Source: Haemonchus contortus (lineage: Eukaryota > Nematoda > Chromadorea > Rhabditida > Trichostrongylidae). From it: a DNA stretch of 64,000 nucleotides. The notes beneath the pieces were generated by a model, which saw nothing but the letters and a program-made list of their open reading frames with translations, ran no database searches and was not told the DNA's origin. The translations under genes were made by a program, and so were the position numbers. Location: assembly GCA_000469685.2 (NCBI GenBank), contig LS997565.1, forward strand, positions 48,724,501-48,788,500, read 5' to 3'. This document shows positions 12,301-24,300 of this stretch, in pieces (position 1 is the first letter of the stretch; each line of letters starts with the position of its first letter).

Positions 12301-15300
12301 GACGCCAGCCTTCAGGAAGGTGCATCGGATCGTGACTTCGAAAAGAGCACATCAGACGTCAACCTTCAGAAAGGTGCATCGGATCATGACTTCGAAAAGG
12401 CTTCACTGACTTCTGACGTCCAGGGGAGTACTCTGGCTGTCGATCTCAAGAAGAGCACATTGCATTTCGCTCCCCAATCAACTTTACGGAGTGTCGACCA
12501 TCAAACAAGTACAATGGATATCGATTTCCTGAGGGATACCTCGTACATGGATCTCGAAGATACTACCTTGACGAATGAACTTCAGACGAATATATCAGCA
12601 TCAAATGCAACTGCTGCCTATTTAGGACCAACCAGTAAGTCCCCCACAAATGTTATTTATAGTCAAATTGAATGCCGAAGCTGTTATTTCCACAAGTTAG
12701 TAGAAGTTGCAAAAAGCGCTGAAAACACCGGGTTATCGGGACATCCACCCGGAGGCAGGATTCTGGAGGGTGTGGTGAGGTGAGCTGGGGGAGGATCTCA
12801 TGCTGAACTAGGACCCCTTTCCCTTAAAACCAGGTTTTCTTCTCCGCACATCGAAAAGCCCTTGCCAAAAAAAGAATCAAGAAAAACATTTTTCTGGATA
12901 GTTTGAAGCCTTCTCCGTCTTGTCAGAGCTAATTTTCAGTGATGAACGCTACCACAGATAGATTGTCTCTCGAAGCGGGTCATCGTCGTGATTTTGAGCT
13001 TTCTACGACAGCAGCTTCCGCTCACAAGGAAGTAACTGTATCCCAAGTTCATTTCATAACAACTAGTCAGTGTTCTCAAGTTTAGTTTGTTTAGGTACAG
13101 TTCGTTACGGCTCAAACTTTATCGCCTGAACGAAGGCGAAAGTTGCTCAAGCATCTCCAGCAAATTATGAAGGGTCTCTCATCGATACTGAACTATACCA
13201 ATCCATATGGTCACGATATCATCAAACGACTAGCTAAACTACCGGTAAATAAACGAATTTTTCGTTTCAAAAGATTGGAGAGCAATGAACAGGACTTTGG
13301 CCTTAAACGTTATTCAAACACTCTCTGGCGCTTTCCAGAGATCAGGTTTTTTATCCCTTACACTAGAGGAATTTTACTGTGAAGTTGGGAACATGAGCGC
13401 TAATTCCTCTACAGGGAGAGATTAATGTTCCGTAATCGCAGCTAGAAACGACCTAGAAAAGATTCAGCTGGGGCTACATTAGCAACACCCCCTTCTTCTC
13501 TAACACCTCTTCGCTCCCTACTGCTAGACAAGCTGGGGATTGGTAACAGATGAGATCGTCATATATTTGCGATGACAACGAGCCCTGACTCATTCAGTTC
13601 ATGTCGACCCTATCGCACTTATCCCTCAAAAATAAGGGCAAACCTCACATTTCCTATGTTTTCAGGAGCCTCTACAAACGATATTCTACTACTGGATCAC
13701 TTACTACTACAATTTCAGTAACCAAGCCCCAAAACTCGCATCCTATTACCACTTTAAGCTGCTTCAACGGTCCTTGATTACTAACAATACCCAATTGTTT
13801 CAGGGCGACCAGCTTTCCGTCGTGGTGAACTCACTGCTCAATGGTCGAGCCGAGGTAAGACAATTGCCGGTGTGACTCAAGGAGGAATGAATACCTCAAT
13901 TTACCTTAAGTACTAAAGAGTGAAAAGCTCAGTGTCATGCTTACTCTTGAAAAACATGCGGTTCGATTTGCCATTTCTTGTTAAAAAAGAAACTAATTAA
14001 ATAAAAAATTTAAGATAAAGTTTTTAAGCAAAAAGCAGAATTCAGGAAGTTGAGTAATGGTGTTCAAAAGTGATTATGATATAAGGTCTGAACTCAGATA
14101 TTCGTACTGGCAGAAAGTTCAAGTTGAACTGGGAAGTAACACATTCAAGTGTTTTCACGATCCTGAATGGAAGTAATATGCCTGGAGCACACTACAAAGA
14201 CTTGAAAGATGTAGGGCTGATGCTTGGTCCACCCAACGCGCTATTTTTATGATCATTTTTGAAAGAATCCTGAGCTTTTAATCACTTGTATCTCTTTTCA
14301 TCCCGTTGATCATCGATTTCATCGAACGGACGCCAGTAATGTCTCCCTTCTCCCTGACCCGAGTCACAGTGTTTCGGTGGGCCTTCCTACTCGAGAGCTA
14401 AGAGGCATAGTGCTCCCTCCAGAGCTTTTGTGAAGAAGTCTGACGGTGGAGCATCCAGGCTTTTGTTTGATAGTTCGAATTCTAGTTAGTAAACATAATA
14501 TTACCAAATTTATCTCTTTTTTCGAAGCATTTCAGGTTACCGCCAGTATGTCGTCTGAGCAAATGATTGATGATCTCAAGCAGTACATGAATGTTACTAA
14601 CGAGGTTATTGCAAAGGTACATTCTTATTGGCATCCGCTCTTCTTCAGTACCTCAGCAGATGTCGGCAGATTCCTTTTATAGAAGCTGGACGGCTTGCTA
14701 AAGGAATTATCGAAAGTCGGTATCTCAAGTGCTGATGCATTTAGTGGAGTTTTGAATACTTTAAATAATATATTGAAGAAAACTACTTCGAGTACCATAA
14801 AGGGAAAGTATCAGGTGAGTCACCCAATCGAAGATCTTACTGCCTGAAGAGTTTGAAGGCATTGGGCTGGATACCATTCTTTATTTTCCGTCAAGACGTC
14901 TAGCGCGCTGCGTAATATCCTCAGTTCTGCACCTGTCGTGGTCGCACGTTACCTTTCTCAGGCGTCCTTGAATAGCTAGAGGTGGAGGGGTTCACAGCAC
15001 GACATCTCCATCTTTACTTTGTGGAAGAATATAACATGGGCTTGGCCAGAAGCGCTTTTACAGTCAAGTAGCTCTTCTGACAGAGAGAGAGGGCTGTCTT
15101 GCAACTGAAGGCTGTCCCCGCTCCATCGGGAACATGATGAATACACCTTATGAAATGACGTGTCGGTATCTTAGGGAGAAGGCCTGAAGCCCCTGTTGAG
15201 GCAGCCGATGAATTTAGACCCAGTGAAACCTTAGAGGCAGGCTCCCAGAGCTGATTTAGGGACATGGGAATTGTTCAGCGGTAACCTATCAACGACCGAG

Positions 15301-18300
15301 GGTGATATGGGCAAAATCTGTTCACAAATTGTTTCATTAGACTCGGCATTCGAGTCGTTTGTGCACTTTCACCTCAAAAGACAACAGCAGAAGCAAAGCC
15401 ACTCCAAAACGGTGAATATTCAGAAAACATCTGGTTCGATGTACGGTACTATGGACTGCAGGGATTTTCAGGCTGCCATTTTTAATATGATGGTAAAAAT
15501 ACAATGATATGAAACGTCTAATGACTAGCTCCAGGCAATTGAGAATTCTTGAGGTCACTATATCTGGAGATGAAGTGTTCATCGAAGGTGACATACGATC
15601 TGCTCTTCTCCAACACAATCCCACGGCTACCGTAAGTTACACATGGTTTGTGATGTCGTTCGTTTGTCTTTGATTAGCTCTTAGCTCGTTTTCAATGCTG
15701 GGACCATTGGCTTTGATGGACAGTATGGGAAAGATGTAGTGATCACTTTACTTCCTGGGAAATACGAAAAGATAGAGTTATGTACGGAGCAGTATGGCTA
15801 CAGATTTGACAATAAACCTGAGGTTTGGCATAACCTTATTGACTGAGAGAGGGGACATTTTAAAAGTATAAATTGCAGATCATGCAACCAGGGCAATCGC
15901 TCAGCCTTCGGTATCACGTTGAGTTATGGAATGCTACTGAAGTCTCAGTTGTGAAACGACAAAAACCATTGGAAAACACAGCAGTTACTGCTTGGATAGC
16001 AATTACCAATGCAATTATCGTCTTGGAGGTTAGCGCTATGCCCAAGTGAAAGATTATGGCCTTACAGTGTTTCTAGTGAGCATGGTTAAACTAAGGGTCC
16101 TACAAAACAAGAGCTATTGCCGGTAAGTCACCAAATTGGTGTGTGCCAAACATTCCGCACCAGTCAGATTTCTCCCGGAACTTTCCGAAAGCTTTAACGT
16201 GTAGGAAAATCACCCACGCGTGAAAGCACAACCCATCCTCCTACCTCTTCCTTGCTTACTGAATCAAAAAACGACTAAACTGTATACTCATATCCAACAC
16301 CTACTTCTTTAGAAATTCGAAGCCGACTTGTCCGCTACTGATACCCATTGAAACTCGAGTCAGGCATTTGCTCGTTTACCCCCCTTTAAAGGTGCTGTGC
16401 ACACCTGGTTCCAATACTCTTCAGCCTGAAACATAGGGGTAGAAGACGAGCCTCGATCAAGTCAACCGATTGCAATATCATGAAATCTTCTGATATAATA
16501 TGCGTATATAAGCGATTACTGTATTACTGTAGTACTTCTATAAAAACTTCTCGAAAAAATTCGAAAAAAATCAGGTATACTGTAAAGGTTTTGGCAAATA
16601 CTTTCTGCACAACCTCGCACAAATACTATTCAAGTAGATGAATTTGTTTGTTTTCTTTTACAATTACTACCTAGAAAAGATTGCAGACAGAAATGAAATG
16701 ACCCGAATCATCAAGTGTACAAATCGGTTATCTAAACTTAAAAAGGAAGTATAGGAGTGATAGGCTGTAAGGTAACTTTCCCAGGACCTGACTTTGTAGG
16801 GATGGATCAGCTGCACTAGCGGCGATACTGAATCTGAATGAATCTGTTTAAAGGCACAGTTCACGATTGTACGAGGGGCAGGAAAGCCCCACTTTTCCGC
16901 CCCTTGATCGATGTCACGTCAGACGAGTGTCGGGACAATACAGATTACAATTATTCGTTCTAGGACCCACACACAATCAGCTGATCGCCGAGTGATGAGG
17001 AGATGTTTTTTTCCCATTCTTTTTTCCTCTGTTATTCTTTTTGCTGCCGCGATCCCTTATTTGATTTCCTACTTTCAGAGGCTAAAAAAAGTGAGCTACT
17101 TTTGCTGTTACTAGGGTTTTTTGTTTACTTATGCTTCTAAGTGAATGAATTTTTGCTTACCGTAGTCTGTTATTCGTGGCGGAGGTGGTGTAGTGCCAAG
17201 TGGCGCACTATATCACACGCACGGTCAGGGGTTCGAATCCCGGATCGATGCCCGCCTAGGCCAACCAAGCCTTCCATCCCTCTGGGGTCGGTGAATTGGT
17301 ACCAGACTCGTCTGGGAAGATAAAAGCACTGACTTGTACATTGGCTGGCCACCGAAAGTCATTGTATAGGCCACATACGCACTCATTACGCCACTACGAT
17401 TCTGAATGGAAGTCGAGTGCGGGGGCGCATCCCTCAGACGGGATTGATCAACGCCAAAAACTTTATCCTTTATCCTTTTTAGTCTGTTATTCGCACCAGG
17501 ACCCACACGTCGCAGTGGGACCCATTCTCCAAACGCCCCACTCTTTCATTTATCTGGTCTCAGTCTCGTCCAGCCTCCTTTTTAACGGTTTTTCGAAGCC
17601 TTTTCCACTTTGGAAACACCGATTCACGCAGTTTCTTCACCTTCATCGCACTATTTTCAATCGCGTCTTCCTTTTTTCATCATAATCTGGATTACCCAAA
17701 ATTATCGTGAACGGTGCCTTTAAGTTCTGCTTTATCAATTTCCTTTTAGTTCCCTGTGTTTCAATTTTCATTAGATTTTACTCATGTTGAAAAGGTGGTT
17801 TGGTGTAAATATCGCCCTCAACCTGCAGGTTATATGACTTACCAGTTTGGCTATGCACGCTAACGCGCGCGGTATATGCCAACGGCCACTTATCCACGAT
17901 GGAGTCATTCAGCAGAATGTTGGATAATCAGAATAAGATAGTTCTCTTTAGATTCGAACGCTGAACTGCTGATAGCATCACGCTCGATACATTTGAGCAC
18001 AGTTATTAGTGGTTGATCATAGCTCCGTCCATCTTAGTGCAAACCCTTTCCACAACGAACTTGACCACCCTTCTTTTGACTGCTCCAAACCATTTTTTTC
18101 GCATTCCAGAAAGTTTTTGAAGAGATGAGTTTTTGGTCCTAGCCCCGCTTCCATGTGCCAGCTCCGCCCCCTTCGAGGACTTAGCTACATTTGTTCCAAT
18201 TCCTCTTACCACTTTTTTCCCGCGTTCTAGAAAGTTTCTGAACAGAGTTATGAAATTTTGATCTAAGACCCACCCACTTCGTTCTTTTACACCTTGACAC

Positions 18301-21300
18301 CTTTTTGCCGCATCCCAGAACGTTTCTGAATAGAGTTATAAATTTTTGATCTAAGCCCCGCCCACTTTGGTGCCAACCCCGCCCACTTTGGTGCCAACGC
18401 CGCCCACTTTCGGGATTTGATCACATTTGTTCTTTTACACTTTGATACCTTTTTGCCGCATCCCAGAACGTTTCTGAATAGAGTTATAAATTTTTAACCT
18501 AAGTTCCGCCCACTTTGGTGCCAACCCCGCCCACTTTCGGAATTTGACCACATTTGTCCCATTACCTCTAACCGCTTTTTTTCCGCATTCGATAACTTTT
18601 CCGAACGAAGTTACACTCATTTTTGAAAAGTAGCTTTCACCTCAGGTGAGGGATGGGCCCCGCCCTCGTGGGCGGGGCTTTGCTATACTTATGCATGCCT
18701 AGCACGCATAAGGCCTTGCTCACTCTTTTTATTCTTTTTCCTGGCCTCGATGCCTTCGTTAAATCGAGTTATGAATCTCTGTGGAAAGTACCGCCCACTG
18801 CGAGAACGCTCCGTCCACCGCCGGTAACTTTCCTTTACTTTGATTGTTGACCCATCCCTCACCTTTGCACATTTTTTCCGGTGTCTGGAATGTTATGGGA
18901 CCGAATTAGAAGAATTCGCCCATGACCCCGCCCAATTCCGGCGCATGCCCCGCCCCTTGGGGACGGGGCTCCGCTAGGCTCACGTGTGCTCTGTTGCACT
19001 TACCCTATGCTCAACTCATTCCAAACTTGACCCGACTTCTCCAGGTGTTTCTTCACGTTATATTGAATTTCCGTACAAACAAACAAACAAACACACAAAC
19101 AGACAGACAGACAGAGCGCTTTATATATAGTAAGCCTGCCATCCTCCTCTCCAAATCTCAAAGGAAGCTGTATACGATAAATAATGGTGTCGTGAGGTTA
19201 TAGATGTTGTTTATGCATAAAGGAAAAGATGGTGGTGAGGCTCAAAAAGCGTTCTGAAAGGAATTTCGAGCGAAACAAAAATCAACAAGATCTGAAATAG
19301 ATACGAGAACAACCGAGAGAAGCACAATCATCCATGAAGTTTGACCTACATACAGTAGCGCTCAAAAGTCTTCGCTGAAATGCATTGACGCTTTTTCGTT
19401 CATAACTTTTTTCTTGGTAGACCAAATCGCGTGAAATTTGGATATACCCTAAAATTCCATAGATAAGAGCGGGTGAGCCTACCGGTGAAAAATGAATTGG
19501 AAAAAATCGAAATTGAATGCAGTCACCTCTCTAACTTGATGGATGGATAAATTAAACCTCGAGGAAGAAGTTAAGAAGAAGCTCCGCCCCTCAACTTTAA
19601 ACCCCGCCCACTTAATAAACAATTTATATAAAAAACAGCGATCCGTAAAAATCGCTGTTTTTTCTACATGAATTGTTTATTAAGTGGGCGGGGTTTGGAG
19701 TTGAGGGGCGGAGCTTCTTCTTAACTTCTTCCTCGAGGTTTAATTTATCCATCCAACAAGTTAGAGAGGTGACTGCATTCAATTTCGATTTTTTCCAATT
19801 CATTTTTCACCGGTAGGCTCACCCGCTCTTATCTATGGAATTTTAGGGTAATTAACTAGAGCATATTTCACCCTACCCAACACAATTTGATTGAAAAGCT
19901 GCAATATCCACAGATAGAGCAACGTGTTTGTTGCGGTAGCACATTTTGCTAAAACTAAAGTTGTTGGCGTCTGCAATTATTCGCACCTTATGTGCGTTTT
20001 TCTCATCTAATGTGTTCGGCATTATCGCTCGTACAGTTTAGACAGGACAAAAAGGAAAGAGATTCTAGAAGGGCCATTATCTGTATTTTCAGTCGACTTT
20101 GAGTTCATGATCTTTGGAATATCTGGAACATGATCAGATTGCAAGCCAATAGTGGTAAATATTCACAATACACCCACGCTCAAAATATAGAATTTTCGCA
20201 TGATTAGATCTAGAAGGAAAGGAGTTACGACTGAAAACTGCGGCTGAATAACCATTTCACTGAAGACTTTTGAGCGCTACTGTATGTGGCAGTAGAGGGT
20301 CGCGATAAATCGCGAAGAAATACGACGGGAAGTACATGATGCATCCAATATCTATAACAGTTTTCTTATAGGCTTCATCACCCTATTATTCAAACTCAAC
20401 AGAATTTTACGATACGATGAGGGCGGGCGTAGCGTTCGCCGGTCAAAGTTTCACTTTCGCTATGAACTTCGTTGGAGTCGATTACGATGTCACTTATGGG
20501 TAAGTGACGATTCTGACATCTACCACCCCATCAGTATGCTGGGTGTTCCAGAGCTGGAAAAATGAGACTTTCCGATGTCGGAAATGAGACCACAACGCTT
20601 CTCTACTATGGTGATCGGCCACAGGCTAAAACCAAAGATGGGAAATCGACCACGGCGGTGAATAATATTCTCGACAATTTGATAGCCGTCGAGAGTAAGT
20701 CCAGTCTGTGTACAAAATTTATGTATTTGTAATTCGAATTATTTCAGACATCGATTTGGCAGCGTTTGTTTCTAATTCTTGGCCCAAAATGTCGCTCACT
20801 CCATACGACAGTGGTCCACTCGTGGGAGCCTTTGCTTTTGCAGGTTTTCCTTTATTCAACTACATGCAAGGTGGTAAAGCCACGGTGGACAAGAGCACCG
20901 CTTCCCGGTTGCATCATTTTTTGCCTACTTTCTGAGGAATGAGTACTCCCTGCCTTCAGATGTTATCGGGTAAATCCAAGTAAATGATAAGACGGCTCCA
21001 AAACTCCGAAACCAAGCGTCTACCCTCGAGCTAACCATGATGGAAGACATATCCATCATAATTATTTTGATGGTAGAGGCTTTGGTATTGATGAGTCCCG
21101 TTTCTGACATTTCTACGTTCAGTCGAAAGAGGCGTTTTGAAAGTGTATGCGGCTTATACAATGACTTGCGGTGGCCAGCCGATGTTCAAGTCAGTGCTTT
21201 TATCCTCCCAGACAATTCTGGTACCAATTAACCGACCCCGGAGGGATAGAAGGCTAGGTTGGCTTAGGCGGATATCGATCTGGGACTCGGACCCTTGACA

Positions 21301-24300
21301 AAGCGTGTGCGATAGTGCGCCACTTGCCAATACACCACTTCCGCCCCAAAAAAACAATAATAGAACAATTCTTTGTAAAGGCTCTTCGCTGCCCACGGTG
21401 TCCACGATCGCAGAAATAGATGAGAGCTTGCTGACACTGGCAGCAGGACAAGTAAACAGCCTATACGAATTGCAGCAAGCGATGGGACAAAGACCTACTG
21501 GCTTGATCGTATCCGGCACGGTGAGTTTGGTTCAAAATAGTTTTTGATGATTTATTCTAGTTCATTGATTCGCAATTGTATTGCAGCTGAATTTGTCAAA
21601 AGGACGGTATAAGGTTTTTGAAAATGCAACACTCTTTTATGAAGGAAATAGTCTGAGTTTGACAAGTGGAACATATATGAGCAGTATAGCTAACGTTCAA
21701 TGGGAGGTAAGCGGTGTTTAGAGTGTTTTTTTCATTTTATAGCATTTTCTAGTAAAAACACCACTATTTAGCTGGTCTCTCCAGACGATGACGTATATGC
21801 TTTGAGGATTTTGAGCGGTAAATATTTTCCTGAATCACGAAGACACAACAGGTAAGGGTAGAAAAGCTATGAAAGCAACTCTATCTAAACCGATTACTTG
21901 ATTCCTAACAAGTATTAAAGGCGGAGAAGCCGTGAAACTGGCCCGTTAACAGAAGGGGCTGAAGTCTATTCCACGTCAACTTTATTCCTCAGGTAGAATC
22001 GAAGGGGAATGGGTCATGCGTTCCAATGATGACTCCAAACAAGCAAAGTATCATATGCTGATTACACGGCAGTTGACTCCAAGGCCTTATACACACAACA
22101 GAGAGCTGCGATTTCTACTTAAAGGCACAGTTCACGATAATTTTGGGTTATCCAGACTGTTCCGAAAAATGAAAGAGAAGGTGGAAAATAGTGCGATGAA
22201 GGCAAAGGAACTGCGCAAATGGGTGTTTCCAAAGTAAAAAGGCTTCGAAAATATCGAAAAAATCGCTAAAAAGAGGCTGGACGAGAAGGAGAGCAGAGGC
22301 TTCGAAGAAATCGAAAAAGATCTCTAAAAAGAGGCTGGACGAGAAGGAGAGCAGAAAATGAAGTAGAGGGGGTTTTTGAACAAGCTATACAATATGTGTC
22401 ATTGCGTACGCGTGGGTCCTGGTGCGGATAGCTGACTATAGTAAGCAAGAATGCCCTTTAATTACATTCACCCATAAGCATTATTCAACAGAATTTAGTA
22501 ACAGTAAAATAACCCACCCTTTTCAGCCCCTTGAGGTAGAAGATTAATTAAGTGAAAGAATAACAGAGAATAATAGAAAAGGAGAAAAACACCGCCCCAC
22601 TACTGGACGATCAGCTAATTGCGTGCTGAAAGTGTGGGTCCTGGCGCGAATATTGCAATAAGTATCGCCTCGACACTCGTCTGACACATCATCCATCGGT
22701 CGATGGACGTGGCACTTTGGCCATCCGGTAGTGGGGGCGCGCGATCCACGCGTGACTCCATTAGAGGCGCATGCGCAGCACGCAACGCTTCACCCGGCCG
22801 ATTTTGTACGTGTTTCGATGCGATCGCTTCAGTACCCTTTATTTGAGATGAACCAAAGGAGCTGTGCACTAGTCCATGGCTTCACCATGAAGTAGTGCAA
22901 ATCTCTTCACTAGGGCAATGAAGCAACTTCTAGATCAAGGACTTACTTCTTAGGTCAACAATTTACTTGTCAAACGTTCATATAAGAGTATCCAAAGTGA
23001 TAGGAGTATTCAATAGATTCATTGTATTGCAGGACAGTCCTGAGTTTCGGAGTAGGAAAGCAGGCTGTGATCGAACAAGGTTTCGTCTTCAGGAATCAAT
23101 CTGATGGAATTCTCATAAAAGGTTGCCAAGTCGTCAGTGGCCAATCATACCTTTCGAAGAAACGTACGTAGAGATATCAGTTATGGTTAAGAGCTGAAGT
23201 GACATTAACCAAAACTCAAATGACTTCTTATTTCAATCAGCCTCCTTTGGGGTGGCAGCACTTCTCCCTGAATTCACACTGCAAGCGGCAGTACTCCTGC
23301 GGCATCTTCCGCACCCTCCCACTAAGAATTCGAACAATTTCCTTCATAGCGTGCAGCTGCGCGCGATCGGGAACGGCGAGCGCGACGTGATTATGTGGGA
23401 GGACATACCACACCCTCCTTTTTCAGTGAGACTCTTAGGAGACCTTAACGCTGCTCTTTTAGTAAAGATCATTGCACCTGAGCGGTTACGATGTCGAGCT
23501 CTACAGCTAAAAATACTTCCTAGACTACAATTAGAATGTGAGGAAGTTCCAACCGTTTCACATTTGAATCTCACCAGTTGTTCTGCAAGGGAGTATAGGA
23601 GATAGCTTGGGTTGGGCCACTCGGATATTCCAACCACACCACGGACAGAGTCTAGCACTTTTATATAAAAGACAGTAGCCTCAAACTTGGGTAATTAAAC
23701 CATAATAATCAACCAAATCAGCCAACAACTAGAGTCAAATTCTCAATATAGCCTCAACACTAAGCAATAGAATATATGGCATCTTCAACAACTAAAAGTA
23801 ACAATCTGAAGTGACCATGAGTAACAAAGGATAGCAAGGGTGACAACATGTAACAAGAGTAATAAAGCGTATTAAGAGCAATAAAGCGTAACAAGAGCTA
23901 TAAAAGAGACATATTGTAAAGAAAAGCAGGATCGTGGCTGTCAGTGATAAATGGGTCATCCTACAGTTTATATATCCAAGTCGCTGGCTCGCGTTCTGAT
24001 GAAGCAAGAAATAACGACACGAGCCTTAAAACTCATCGATCGAATTGTAGAACCTTAAGATCGCGGTGCTCCGTGATATGTGCTGCTCTCTCCTGAAAAA
24101 ATAATTGTGCTGACTACGAGTATTTTAGTTTCTGCAATTTTCGTAATTTATTTGTTCATAACCTCCGCATTTACAGAGGTAGCTGCCGTAAGTCTACTGA
24201 ATCAAGCAGCTCAAAAAACAATAACAGGAATACTTGGCAATGCAACAACATACTTAAAATCTCATGGATCAAGTTTAAATATGGGTCAACTTAATCAGGC

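Larger units (their letters stand above)
16123..20371 (+). other. lov-1: 4.25-kb repeat-filled intron
   Basis: Between the 27-nt exon and the exon at 20372. It carries an inverted-repeat element with a SINE nested in it (16850-17721), a GC-rich minisatellite (18006-18620), a repeat 3' end with short tandem tails (19070-19135) and a Tc1-type element (19353-20282). I see no exon. Confidence 0.65.

Noticed and set aside
17177..17255. tRNA-like head of the SINE as a functional tRNA gene
   Set aside because: It has A and B boxes, but the acceptor stem does not pair, and the same head recurs in other SINE copies with the same body.
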